From an uncultured Oscillospiraceae bacterium (GTDB taxonomy: Bacteria; Bacillota; Clostridia; Oscillospirales; Acutalibacteraceae): a DNA stretch of 64,000 nt. How positions within the stretch are numbered: the stretch's first letter is position 1; every line of letters starts with the position of its first letter. The stretch lies in contig URZE01000003.1 of the NCBI GenBank assembly GCA_900552265.1, positions 62,001-126,000 of the forward strand, given 5' to 3'. A program made the translations under genes and the position numbers. The notes beneath the pieces are model-generated. The model was not told the origin of the DNA. It saw nothing but the letters and a program-made list of their open reading frames with translations, and did not search any database. This document shows positions 35,492-44,075 of this stretch, in pieces.

Positions 35492-35773
35492 TTAGTAGCC
35501 CCCCACTTCGAAATTTTTGACTAAATTTTAATACTATTGACATATAAATAATAAACTTAATCGAAAATTTATGTTATATATACTATCATGCAGCAAAAAA
35601 ATTGTCAACAAAAAAACTATAAAAAAATTTTTTATTTATAATATCTCATTGTGTCGATTTTCATTGAATTTAAAGGTATTTTGAGGCACTTTCAATTAAA
35701 AATTTTTTCTCGGTAATTTTTACCAATTTATAATTTTGTTCCACTTTAGTATTTGAATATGAAAAACATTTAT

Positions 35774-36289
35774 TCAAAGAATTTTTACAAGAGTCAAACA
35801 GGATATTATTGCTATTAAATCTGTTAGCAATGCACAAACTACTGCATGTCGAGATTTTTTTATCCCTATGCATCCAAAATAAACCGTAAGAGTATAAAAG
35901 GTGGTTTCTGTAGAACCCATTATCACAGACGCTATTTTACCTATTTGACTATCAGTTCCGAAATTTTTCAAAATATTATCCAATAGCGCAATCGAACCGC
36001 TTCCTGAAATTGGTTTAAGTATCGCAAGAGGTATTACTTGAGAAGGAATTCCGATTAGTTCGGCAATCGGCTGAGTAAAATGAGAAAAAATATCCAATGC
36101 TCCAGAGGCTTTTATCATACTTACCGCTGTTATCAATCCTATCAAGGAAGGAGCTATAGAAAATGTTGAATTAATTCCTTCTGATGCTCCACTTAAAAAA
36201 GTATCGAAAACCGGAACTTTCTTTAAAAACCCTATTATAATCACACTCGCTAATACTACCGGTATTATGTAAAATCCTATACTATCCAT
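35774..36289 (-). CDS. spmB: Spore maturation protein B
   Basis: A 171-residue membrane protein of the Gate (nucleoside-recognition) family. SpmA and SpmB are needed for proper spore core dehydration in Bacillus and Clostridium. Hydrophobic segments alternate with the Gate-like LIGLITAVSMIKASGALDIF and LILKPISGSGSIALLDNIL-type region. The start at 36289 follows GGGGAATAAAA; the longer frame lacks a better site. It overlaps the end of spmA by 8 bases in the usual spmA-spmB order. The retained pair implies a sporulating ancestry and perhaps sporulation itself. Confidence 0.92.
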   Translation of the reverse strand: MDSIGFYIIPVVLASVIIIGFLKKVPVFDTFLSGASEGINSTFSIAPSLIGLITAVSMIKASGALDIFSHFTQPIAELIGIPSQVIPLAILKPISGSGSIALLDNILKNFGTDSQIGKIASVIMGSTETTFYTLTVYFGCIGIKKSRHAVVCALLTDLIAIISCLTLVKIL

Positions 36290-36878
36290 TTTTATTCCCC
36301 GCTTTTTCAATCAATTTCGTAATAAGCGTCCCGCCTATCAAAGAAACAATCGAGGTTGCCCATAAACACGGAAGAATATTTAGCGGATTATCAGCTCCAT
36401 ATTTTTGACGAAGCGTACACAAAAAAGTAGGCATTAGTTGCAAAGATGCCGTGTTGATAACTATAAACATTATCATTGAATTTGTAGCTGTATCAGGGTG
36501 CGGATTGGATTTTTGCATTTCCCTCATGGCCTTTATACCAAAAGGTGTGGCAGCGTTACCCAATCCCAAAAGATTTGCAGTAATATTCATACACACAGCC
36601 TTGAATGCAGCTGTATTTTCACAAGAATCTTTGAACAACGGTTTTATTAACGGTGAAAAAATTTTTGCAAGAAAGTCAGTTACATTAGATTTTTCCGCAA
36701 TTTTCATTATTCCTGTCCACAAAGCCATCATTCCAAGAATAGATATTATAAATTTTACGGATTCAGCTGCTCCTGTTAAAACGGAATCCGATAATTCCCG
36801 TATTCTTCCAGTAACAACTGCAGAAACCACGCTTATTATCATTAAAAATCCCCAAATAAAATTCATCATAAAATACAT
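36282..36878 (-). CDS. spmA: Spore maturation protein A
   Basis: A 198-residue multi-pass membrane protein, partner of SpmB. The Gate motif region LTGAAESVKFIISILGMMALWTG written here in two halves, NLLGLGNAATPFGIKAMREM and MIMFIVINTASLQLMP are typical of SpmA. The start is placed at ATG 36878, 4 bases after GGAAAG; the TTG at 36890 would lie upstream of that site, and ATG 36869 is a further option. It is divergent from abrB, and the 480-base gap between them holds several plus-strand signals. Confidence 0.92.
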   Translation of the reverse strand: MYFMMNFIWGFLMIISVVSAVVTGRIRELSDSVLTGAAESVKFIISILGMMALWTGIMKIAEKSNVTDFLAKIFSPLIKPLFKDSCENTAAFKAVCMNITANLLGLGNAATPFGIKAMREMQKSNPHPDTATNSMIMFIVINTASLQLMPTFLCTLRQKYGADNPLNILPCLWATSIVSLIGGTLITKLIEKAGNKNG

Positions 36879-37063
36879 TCTGCTTTCCAAATATCGTTTT
36901 TATTAAATTAATGTGAAAAAAATCAAAAATATTACTACATATATTTTTGAAAAATGTTTTTTAAAATTTCAGTTAAATAAAATTTTTGTTATAATCCAAA
37001 ATACTACATAAAAACTTATATTTCGTCATTATTTGAATTTTATATGAATTTCTCGAAAAGTAC

Positions 37064-37092
37064 TTGCAATTAAATACATTATCTGATAAAAT
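37064..37092 (+). promoter_or_regulatory. Distal promoter in the spmA-abrB gap
   Basis: TTGCAA (37064-37069) and TAAAAT (37087-37092) have 17-base spacing, with TG one base before the -10 (TGATAAAAT). A hairpin with a T-rich tail follows about 45 bases downstream, so the transcript may be short. Confidence 0.55.
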
Positions 37093-37135
37093 AACAGCGT
37101 TATTCCATATTATATACTTTCTACTGTAATAATTA

Positions 37136-37157
37136 TCCCGGTGTAACCGGGAATTTT
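37136..37157 (+). terminator. Hairpin terminator inside the abrB leader region
   Basis: TCCCGGT (37136-37142) and ACCGGGA (37146-37152) form a compact G+C-rich hairpin in an otherwise very AT-rich gap, followed by ATTTTAATT. With the promoter at 37064-37092 it defines a putative RNA of about 60 bases, ending before the abrB promoter at 37215. Confidence 0.6.
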
Positions 37158-37214
37158 AATTAACTGATTCATGTGTTATAAAACATAACATATGATATAT
37201 AAAAAATACATATA

Positions 37215-37243
37215 TTGACAATAAAATGTTAAAATAGTAAAAT
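37215..37243 (+). promoter_or_regulatory. abrB promoter
   Basis: A perfect TTGACA (37215-37220) is 17 bases from TAAAAT (37238-37243). The start codon at 37361 is about 110 bases further, so an untranslated leader of about 110 bases is expected; no obvious fold was found in it. Confidence 0.65.
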
Positions 37244-37360
37244 TACAAGGCATACCATTTGTTAAATCAGACGTTTTTGATATAGTTAAAAACTATTCTA
37301 TTACATTATTGTAAAGAAAAGTGTACATAAAAATTTGATAAAGAAAGAGCGGTGCTTGTT

Positions 37361-37615
37361 GTGAAATCAACGGGAATTGTAAGGCGAGTAGACGATTTAG
37401 GAAGAATTGTACTTCCAATGGAACTTAGAAAAATTTTGAACATAGAACCAAGAGATTCACTTGAAATATTTACTGATAACAATAAAATAATCTTGCAAAA
37501 ATACGAACCACAATGTATTTTCTGTGGAGAAACCGATAATATAAGTCTTTTCAAAATGAGAAATATTTGCGAAAAGTGCAAACAGGATATTTCTAAAAAT
37601 TGTGGTGTCAATTAA
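37361..37615 (+). CDS. AbrB/SpoVT-family transcriptional regulator
   Basis: An 84-residue DNA-binding protein. Its N-terminal swapped-hairpin AbrB domain reads STGIVRRVDDLGRIVLPMEL followed by RKILNIEPRDSLEIF. A short tail holds two Cys pairs (CIFCGE and CEKCKQD) that probably bind zinc. The family controls transition-state or sporulation genes in Bacillus and clostridia. GTG 37361 is preferred because homologs start MKSTGIVR and AAGAGCGG lies 8 bases upstream; the GTG at 37352 overlaps that site. It is divergent from spmAB, a plausible target pair, and upstream of pgk with its own promoter. Confidence 0.9.
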   Translation: MKSTGIVRRVDDLGRIVLPMELRKILNIEPRDSLEIFTDNNKIILQKYEPQCIFCGETDNISLFKMRNICEKCKQDISKNCGVN

Positions 37616-37662
37616 GAAAAGGCTCTTAGATAATTAATAAAAATATATAAGTTTTATATTAC

Positions 37663-37691
37663 TTGCATAATGTTTAAAAATATTGTATAAT
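37663..37691 (+). promoter_or_regulatory. pgk promoter
   Basis: TTGCAT (37663-37668) and a perfect TATAAT (37686-37691) are exactly 17 bases apart, 46 bases before the pgk ATG. Confidence 0.75.
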
Positions 37692-37736
37692 ATATCTACA
37701 TGTTTTAAAGTACCATATTTGGGAAGGATATTTTTA

Positions 37737-38930
37737 ATGAATTATCTAACTAAAAAAACTATTAAAGATGTGGATGTTAAGGGAAGGCGCATTCTTTTAA
37801 GATGTGATTTCAATGTCCCACTCGATAAACTCGGAAACATAGCAGACACCAAGCGCATAGATGAATCACTTGACACAATAAATTATTTGATTGATAATGA
37901 TGCGAAAATAATTCTTTGTTCTCATATGGGAAAACCTAAGGGTAAATTTGATAAGAAGCTTTCTTTGGCTCCTGTGGCAGCATATCTTTCTAAAGTCTTA
38001 AAAAAAGATGTGAAACTTGCAAAAGATATCGTAGGTTCAGACGCTATAGAAACAGCGAACTCACTCAACCCCGGAGAATTGTGTTTGTTAGAAAATTTAA
38101 GGTTTGAACCCGGAGAAGAAGAAAATAATGATGAATTTTCTCAAAAACTGGCTTCATTGGCACAGTTGTATGTAAATGATGCATTTGGAACTTGTCATAG
38201 AGCTCATGCTTCCACAGTGGGAGTTACTCGGTATTTACCTTCTGCATGTGGATTTTTAATAGAAAAAGAAATAAATGCTATCAATAAAATTGTAGATAAT
38301 CCAAGGCGACCTCTAATAGCAATACTGGGAGGCGCCAAGGTTTCGGATAAAATAAACGTTATTGATTATTTACTTGAAAAAGTAGATACGATCATAATTG
38401 GCGGCGGAATGTCTTACACTTTCATGAACGCTTTAGGGTACGCCGTAGGGAATTCTATATGTGAAAGTGATAAAATAAGCTTTGCTAAAGACATGATGGC
38501 TAAAGCTAAAGAAAACGATGTAAGATTTGTCTTACCATTGGATGTGGAAGCTGCAGACCGATATAATAGCGATGCTTCACATAAAACTATGGATGCCGAT
38601 AAAATTCCGGAAGGCTGGATGGGATTGGATATCGGACCAAAAACAATTAAGCTTTTTTCAGAAGTAATTTCAGATGCAGGTACTGTTATTTGGAATGGTC
38701 CAATGGGCGTATTCGAGTGGAAAAACTACGAAAAAGGAACTTTTGAAATTGCTAAAGCGCTCTCTATGAGTAATGCAATTTCTATTGTAGGCGGTGGAGA
38801 TTCAGCTGCAGCAATCGAAAAATTTGGTTTTTCTGATAAAATGACACATATATCTACCGGTGGGGGTGCTTTTCTTAAGTTTTTAGAGGGAAAAGAATTA
38901 CCCGGTTTGGAAGCTATTGACGAAAAATAA
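37737..38930 (+). CDS. pgk: Phosphoglycerate kinase
   Basis: Glycolytic kinase that makes ATP from 1,3-bisphosphoglycerate. The substrate site RRILLRCDFNVPLD is near residue 17, followed by ILCSHMGKPKG, LLENLRFEPGEEEN, NDAFGTCHRAHAS, the hinge and nucleotide-binding AILGGAKVSDK and the C-terminal GPMGVFEW and GGGDSAAAIEKFG motifs. Length 397 is normal. The start is ATG 37737 after GGGAAGGAT; the reading frame extends 18 codons further upstream but without a ribosome site and overlapping the promoter. A strong terminator follows. Confidence 0.97.
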   Translation: MNYLTKKTIKDVDVKGRRILLRCDFNVPLDKLGNIADTKRIDESLDTINYLIDNDAKIILCSHMGKPKGKFDKKLSLAPVAAYLSKVLKKDVKLAKDIVGSDAIETANSLNPGELCLLENLRFEPGEEENNDEFSQKLASLAQLYVNDAFGTCHRAHASTVGVTRYLPSACGFLIEKEINAINKIVDNPRRPLIAILGGAKVSDKINVIDYLLEKVDTIIIGGGMSYTFMNALGYAVGNSICESDKISFAKDMMAKAKENDVRFVLPLDVEAADRYNSDASHKTMDADKIPEGWMGLDIGPKTIKLFSEVISDAGTVIWNGPMGVFEWKNYEKGTFEIAKALSMSNAISIVGGGDSAAAIEKFGFSDKMTHISTGGGAFLKFLEGKELPGLEAIDEK

Positions 38931-38971
38931 TTATATTTAAACCTAACTGAATATAATTTAACTTTAATAAA

Positions 38972-39010
38972 CCTCTCAGAAAATTGATTTTTCTAAGAGG
39001 TAATTTTTTT
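38972..39010 (+). terminator. Rho-independent terminator of pgk
   Basis: CCTCT...AGAGG with an inner AGAAAA/TTTTCT stem (38972-39000) is followed by TAATTTTTTTT. It is 42 bases after the stop. Confidence 0.85.
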
Positions 39011-39365
39011 TATAAACAAAAACATTAAAAACTTAATCTTCTAACTTAATATATCACAACTAAACTATAGTATAAAAGTTTGAAAGTGTCGTGTTCAAAA
39101 TACAAATTAAACTGCTCACCTCATATACTAAAATAAATTAAAAATCATTTTTTTAATACAAATATAATATTTTAATCTTGATACAAGTCAAATAATAAAA
39201 TTATATCTCAATTTTAATTAGAATTATTTTTTCAACAATTATTAAAAGTCCATGACAACTTTATTTAAACAAAGAATTCCATCACAAAAATAATATGTCA
39301 CAGACTTTATTGATTAATTTAATGACAAAAGCCTTAAATTAAAATATAGTATACAATTTATATTT
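39011..39365. other. Non-coding AT-rich gap between pgk and the AAA+ gene
   Basis: About 355 bases of very AT-rich sequence without a credible reading frame. No terminator with a clear T-run was found on the minus strand for the AAA+ gene ending at 39366. Nothing else is recognisable. Confidence 0.5.
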
Positions 39366-40733
39366 CTAAACATTTTTAATATATAGATTACCGATTTCAG
39401 TGTCGTAGTTTATTGAAACGGTTGTATCTTTGAAATTTTCAGTAGAATTAATATAATTTTTTAATTCAGACCTAAAGTCATTCATTAACACATCAACACC
39501 TCTACCACCTGAATTTTCTTTTTCAAATTTTTTGGAGTAGTATTCTGTCACAGATTCATCTAATACAACATCCATGTTATAAGTTTTCTTATAATATTCC
39601 TTGATATCTTTTGTCTTTCTATTTATAATCTCAGCATAATTTTTCTTATTAAAATCTTTAAAATGAACATGGCATCCTTTATATCTGTTATATAAACTAC
39701 TTTCTAGATCAGATAATTGTTCAGGTGTTTCATTCGATGTGGCTATTAAAATTGAACTTGATGCATCTACCCCATTGATTTGTGCCGTATTTCCAAAGTT
39801 TCTGAGTATTTCATCAATACTGCTTCCCATGATTTTTCCATTTTCATTTCTAAGGTTTCTCTTTTGCAACACACTATCAAAAATTCTCACTTTATTTATT
39901 TCTTCAAAACAATAGAGTGTCGGTACATTTGATTTTATTTGCTTAGTTAACGGTGTATCTACTGATACTTTAGTTTTTCCGTTATCTTGAATTTCTGGAT
40001 CAAGCAATTTTGCTGCTATGGTTCCAGATTTTTTATTTTTATCCCCTATTGTACTAGACGGACGAATAATGTAAGAATCTAATCCCATTTCCTTTTGAAT
40101 TATACTCATAGCAATTGATTTACCTGTAGCCGGATTTCCTGTTAAGTATAAGACAAATCCACCTTTAAATTTTTTACCCAATGCTTTAGCTTGTACCATT
40201 GATTCCAAATAGCCTCTGATTATCTTTAACAGTGAATCTATGGCCTCATCTTGACCAACCAACTCCTTACGGAGCCTGTTCTCTATCCTCTCAAGAATGA
40301 CTTCATATCTTTTTGTATTAATCCCTTTACAGGTAAATTTGTAAAAATAACTCTTTAGTACACTACTTCCGGCTACACAAAGACTTTTTAGATAGTCAAC
40401 AACATCACCCGAAAATTTCAACATAAAAGACAGCACAAAATATGAAATAAGTTTTTTACTTACATTCCCCAATACGTTTAAGCTTTGATCCAACAACATT
40501 CCCATAGCTTGATCCTCAGTCGCATTAGGGGGCAGATTACCACCCAAAAGATTAATTGCTAAACCACAAATTTTATTTGGTTCTTCTGAATATCCCACGT
40601 TAGGAGAGGCCGTACTACTCGTAGGATCATTCGGACCTAAACTATAGCAAGGCACAACCGAACCCGTAGTTAATGATAAACATAAAGAAAAAGCCAAACA
40701 TTTTCTCATTAACTTACTTCTTTTATAATTCAT
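39366..40733 (-). CDS. Exported Clp-type AAA+ ATPase
   Basis: A 455-residue protein with a signal peptide (LMRKCLAFSLCLSLTTGSVV..., cleavage around residues 30-33), a short Ser/Pro/Asn-rich linker, a hydrophobic segment (about 94-106) and one AAA+ module of Clp/HslU type. The module begins with RKELVGQDEAIDSLL (155), then Walker A GNPATGKS (199-206), Walker B-like LYCFEEINKV (273-282, Glu where Asp is usual), sensor 1 LIATSNE (329-335), an Arg-finger candidate SSLYNRY (R350) and sensor 2 SGGRGVD (R411) leading a small domain. Only one AAA+ domain is present and there is no Clp N-domain. AAAGGA lies 11 bases before the ATG. Outside the cell such an ATPase would need external ATP. Torsins in eukaryotes are the closest analogy in location. 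Confidence 0.82.
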   Translation of the reverse strand: MNYKRSKLMRKCLAFSLCLSLTTGSVVPCYSLGPNDPTSSTASPNVGYSEEPNKICGLAINLLGGNLPPNATEDQAMGMLLDQSLNVLGNVSKKLISYFVLSFMLKFSGDVVDYLKSLCVAGSSVLKSYFYKFTCKGINTKRYEVILERIENRLRKELVGQDEAIDSLLKIIRGYLESMVQAKALGKKFKGGFVLYLTGNPATGKSIAMSIIQKEMGLDSYIIRPSSTIGDKNKKSGTIAAKLLDPEIQDNGKTKVSVDTPLTKQIKSNVPTLYCFEEINKVRIFDSVLQKRNLRNENGKIMGSSIDEILRNFGNTAQINGVDASSSILIATSNETPEQLSDLESSLYNRYKGCHVHFKDFNKKNYAEIINRKTKDIKEYYKKTYNMDVVLDESVTEYYSKKFEKENSGGRGVDVLMNDFRSELKNYINSTENFKDTTVSINYDTEIGNLYIKNV

Positions 40734-41470
40734 TAATTAAAATTCCTTTCTCGACATTATACTTTAATTTTAACATATTTTTATTTAATTGTAAATATTA
40801 TTTTAAAAACTAATTTCGCATTTACTACAAAAAACAAACAATATTCATAATACGTTCTATAAACAAATTTTATAGACATAATTTAATTCCAAATAAAACA
40901 ATTTCTTTTAATAATTTTAAAAAATTTAACCAAAATCAATATATCTTTAACAAATTTTATATTACTACAAAAACAAATTTTTACACCTTAATCATCCAAT
41001 AAATTTACCTCAATTAAATAATTTATATAATTTTTCAACAACAAGTAACTATCATAATTAGTCATTTAATAATCATTATTATAGTTTTCATAATTAGAAA
41101 AACACCCAATCATTACTAAAATGCACTGTACAGAAAGGAACAATTACGAAATTAACTCTTTTCACTATATAATATATTTTTATTTTAATTAACTATAGTT
41201 ACTACTTTACAAAATCTTTCACCTTATTCGATCAATTCACGTAATATAAACTATCAATATGAACTTGACGACAATATTTATAAAAATTATTTAATAAATT
41301 TTAATATATAATTGTATTTTACTTAATTTTAGAATAATTTATCAAATTTATATCATTATTAACTCATAATTAAATTGATTTTTGAAACGTAAATGTTTTG
41401 TCAATTTTAAATACAAAATGTAAAATTTACCTATATATGTATTTAATTGGTAGAATATGTAAAAATTTAA
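40734..41470. other. Long, extremely AT-rich non-coding gap
   Basis: About 740 bases of sequence that by eye is around 80 percent or more A+T, the most AT-biased part of the window. No frame of useful length, tRNA or strong hairpin was found. A TATAAT on the minus strand (40756-40761) may be the -10 of the AAA+ gene. The rest could be decayed sequence. Confidence 0.55.
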
Positions 41471-41499
41471 TTGATTATTAAATTTCTACATTATATACT
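41471..41499 (+). promoter_or_regulatory. Promoter of the secreted lectin-like gene
   Basis: TTGATT (41471-41476) and TATACT (41494-41499) are separated by 17 bases, about 20 bases upstream of the start codon. GAGG (41509-41512) gives the ribosome site. Confidence 0.6.
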
Positions 41500-41520
41500 G
41501 ATACAAATGAGGTTTTTATG

Positions 41521-42123
41521 ATGAAAAAATTTTTTTCTTTTATCTTTTGTTCGTTCGTAGCATTTGTTAGTTTGGTTCCCTGCGCTTTTGCAAATTTCCC
41601 TAATAACGGGGAAATAATCCACCTAACTTTGAGATCCGAGCCTGGTTTAAGATTGTGTGCTCCTGGTATTCATTATGAATCACGTGCTTGCGATCATGGT
41701 ATTTGTTCGTGGGTAAATGGTGAGGGCATTCTTGGATGTGGTGATAATTATGGCAATAGAGGTCACTGGGTAGCCCATCTTGTTAAAGATGCACCACCCC
41801 ATACGTATGTGTTGGAGAGTTATGAAACACATGCATTTTTACCAAATTTTTTAAGAGCATTTGCCGGAGGGTATTGTATGGGTACTTTAGTTTTAGATGA
41901 AACCGTTACTACGGGTCGGTTATGTGCTTGGTCGAAACATGATGGACATAATCAACAATGGATATTTGAGCCAATTGATGACAGTCTTATGTATTTTCGC
42001 TTGAGAAACAGGCAAACAGGGAGATATGTGACAATGAATGACATTGACAGAAAATGTGTAGGATGGCGTTGGGTTGACATTGGTGATAGAAATTACAAGT
42101 ATCAGATATGGGAAAAACATTAG
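41521..42123 (+). CDS. Secreted ricin-type beta-trefoil (lectin-like) protein
   Basis: A 200-residue exported protein. The signal peptide MKKFFSFIFCSFVAFVSLVP... ends near CAFA, before NFPNNGE. The mature part has the hallmarks of a ricin B-like trefoil: HDGHNQQWIFEPI (QxW motif), YFRLRNRQTGRYVTM and the terminal YKYQIWEKH. Six or seven Cys suggest disulfides. There is no enzymatic domain, so sugar or glycoprotein binding outside the cell is the likely role. ATG 41521 lies 8 bases after GAGG; ATG 41518 is 3 bases earlier in frame. It has its own promoter and terminator, next to the translocase pair. Confidence 0.75.
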   Translation: MKKFFSFIFCSFVAFVSLVPCAFANFPNNGEIIHLTLRSEPGLRLCAPGIHYESRACDHGICSWVNGEGILGCGDNYGNRGHWVAHLVKDAPPHTYVLESYETHAFLPNFLRAFAGGYCMGTLVLDETVTTGRLCAWSKHDGHNQQWIFEPIDDSLMYFRLRNRQTGRYVTMNDIDRKCVGWRWVDIGDRNYKYQIWEKH

Positions 42124-42142
42124 AGAAAGTATTGATAAAAAG

Positions 42143-42170
42143 CCCACCGAAGAACCGGTGGGTTTATTTC
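42143..42170 (+). terminator. Rho-independent terminator of the lectin-like gene
   Basis: CCCACCG (42143-42149) and CGGTGGG (42156-42162) form a 7-bp stem with a 6-base loop, followed by TTTATTT. It lies 20 bases after the stop. Confidence 0.88.
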
Positions 42171-42365
42171 AGGTATTTTTAAAGAACTTAGACACAAATA
42201 TAAAATCAAACATAAAATAAGATGAATTTAAAAAATACACATATCTGTTTATGAATAGTAAACGACAATTTTTTTCGTAAGTGTGAGCTGGAAATTACGG
42301 CTGTAATTAAACGCTTAAACTCTAAACTATGGCTAACATACCCTATATTGTTTTTCTAAAAATAA

Positions 42366-42393
42366 AAAGCGCTCTTCCATATGAAGAACGCTT
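42366..42393 (-). terminator. Rho-independent terminator of the translocase pair
   Basis: On the minus strand AAGCGTTCTTC and GAAGAGCGCTT form a stem with one mismatch and a short loop, followed by TTTTATTTTT. It is 20 bases after the end of the downstream translocase. Confidence 0.85.
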
Positions 42394-42412
42394 AAATATT
42401 TATTCATTTAAA

Positions 42413-43930
42413 TTATTTTTGAACAGTTGTTTCTTCAGCTAATTTAGTTTCGTACTTTTTACTAAGTCCACAAACTGAAGCAATCCATCCTATTACAGTT
42501 ACTGCAAAAATCGGAACAATTGTGTAAAGGTGAGCCAACACTTTACTTCCTACTGATACAATGTTTGTTAAAAAGTATATAATTGTAGAAGCACCTGCTT
42601 TACCTGCACGGCCACCGATAACCTCAACTGCTGCTTGACCTTTTGTTTTCGTATCATCATCAAGAGGTCTGTAAGCCATATTTTTGGTTGAATCAAACAA
42701 GCAATATTTGATACTCTTTACTAACGCATCTATGAAAAGTCCTACCCATATTGCCAACATCGGAACTGAAAGACCAAAAAGTTCTCTTCCACCATTTTTT
42801 CCGTAAAGTACAAGAGCAAAGAATGTTCCGCCGAATGTCATTACAATAATTGGAGTGATAACTGCTGATATTTTCCAGCTGAATTTTCTAAGAATGCGTG
42901 TGCTTAAAACTGATGTACAAATTGTAAATATACCTGTCACGATAGAAAGTCTACCCATCATCTGGGCATATTCGTTTGAACCTCTGAGGTTAGCTCTCAT
43001 CTGTTCTTTCCAAACTACTTCTATAAAATTAATGGAAACACCATATGCGATTACCAATACTGCAATTAATCCAATGTACGGTGAAGTAAACAGAATCCTG
43101 ATACCTTCCGCAATACCAACTTTCGATTTTTTCTTCTTTATCTTAACTTCTGAAGGATCATAAAATCTTGGATCTTTAAGAATTACTGCATTAATGTAAT
43201 AGAAAATTCCCATAGCTGCGAAAGCAAACAAAATGCAAACGCCGACAAGAATTCTTACGTTTCTATCAAATTCAGCGCCCTTTGCACCAGACATTCTTCT
43301 CAAAACTTCACCTGAGAAAACAACACCTAAATTTGCAATCATAGCATAAAACCCGTAGAATCTTTTGACTTCGCTCTTTTTGGTTACTTGATTTGCAAAT
43401 TGCCAAAATAGTGAAGAAACTGCGATTGTTCCCCAAATTTCAGAAAAAATATAGAATAAGGTGTAAGACCAGTTAGTAAGGCAGGGAATTATGTAATAAA
43501 AAAAACCCGGCCAAGAAGCTTGCATCTTCCTTACTGTATCTGCACTAGCGTGCAAACTTGCAGTGTTAGGAAACAAAACAAACAGGAAAATTGCATAAAA
43601 TGCGATAAAAATTGATACCATTATATAAAATGTCTTATAGCTACCGAACTTACTTATCAAATACGTGAACAACATGACTACAAGAAATGCTGCTGGCATA
43701 ACAAACCAGAGTTTCAGAACCGGCATAAGTTCAGTGCCTCCGCAAACCGCATATTTCTGAATAAATACGTCTTTGAGGTCTCTTACCATCGTGTAAACGA
43801 AAAGAATACAGAACATCAAAAAGCTCATTGGAAGAAACTTTTTGAGTTCGTAGTTGTGAATCGGCCACAAAATCTGTTGAAATTTATTAAATTCAGGCTT
43901 TTGTGGAACGCCTTGCGATGATTCGTTCAT
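42413..43930 (-). CDS. tlc: ADP/ATP translocase (Tlc/NTT family), copy 1
   Basis: A 505-residue, roughly 12-helix nucleotide transporter of the Rickettsia/Chlamydia/plastid NTT family, which exchanges cytosolic host ATP for bacterial ADP or moves other nucleotides. Family features include the N-terminal YELKKFLPMSFLMF, TMVRDLKD, LKLWFVMPAAFLV, SEIWGTIAVSSLFWQFANQV, INFIEVVWKEQM and the conserved C-terminal KSIKYCLFDSTKNMAYRPLD and AAVEVIGGRAGKAGAS. The start is ATG 43930 with AAAGGAG 8 bases upstream. A near-identical N-terminus to copy 2 shows duplication; the middle and membrane loops have diverged. The exact substrate cannot be told from the sequence. Confidence 0.93.
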   Translation of the reverse strand: MNESSQGVPQKPEFNKFQQILWPIHNYELKKFLPMSFLMFCILFVYTMVRDLKDVFIQKYAVCGGTELMPVLKLWFVMPAAFLVVMLFTYLISKFGSYKTFYIMVSIFIAFYAIFLFVLFPNTASLHASADTVRKMQASWPGFFYYIIPCLTNWSYTLFYIFSEIWGTIAVSSLFWQFANQVTKKSEVKRFYGFYAMIANLGVVFSGEVLRRMSGAKGAEFDRNVRILVGVCILFAFAAMGIFYYINAVILKDPRFYDPSEVKIKKKKSKVGIAEGIRILFTSPYIGLIAVLVIAYGVSINFIEVVWKEQMRANLRGSNEYAQMMGRLSIVTGIFTICTSVLSTRILRKFSWKISAVITPIIVMTFGGTFFALVLYGKNGGRELFGLSVPMLAIWVGLFIDALVKSIKYCLFDSTKNMAYRPLDDDTKTKGQAAVEVIGGRAGKAGASTIIYFLTNIVSVGSKVLAHLYTIVPIFAVTVIGWIASVCGLSKKYETKLAEETTVQK

Positions 43931-44075
43931 CAAACATACTCCTTTACAAGTTTATATACTTATCGAAAAAATTAATTGACCTGATCTAATCACACATTCT
44001 CTGAAAATTCAAACTCTATATGATCGTAATTAGAACAGGTCATCAAAAAGTTAGTTAAAAAATCTAAAATTAAAC

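Noticed and set aside
36451..36906. 151-codon plus-strand frame opposite spmA
   Set aside because: Mirror of a long low-complexity membrane gene. spmA is clearly recognised, and the opposite frame has no ribosome site.
37683..37736. Upstream extension of pgk by 18 codons
   Set aside because: It overlaps the -10 element and lacks a ribosome site; ATG 37737 has GGGAAGGAT and matches family starts.
40734..41520. AT-rich gap as a replication origin
   Set aside because: No cluster of DnaA boxes and no dnaA, dnaN or parAB nearby.
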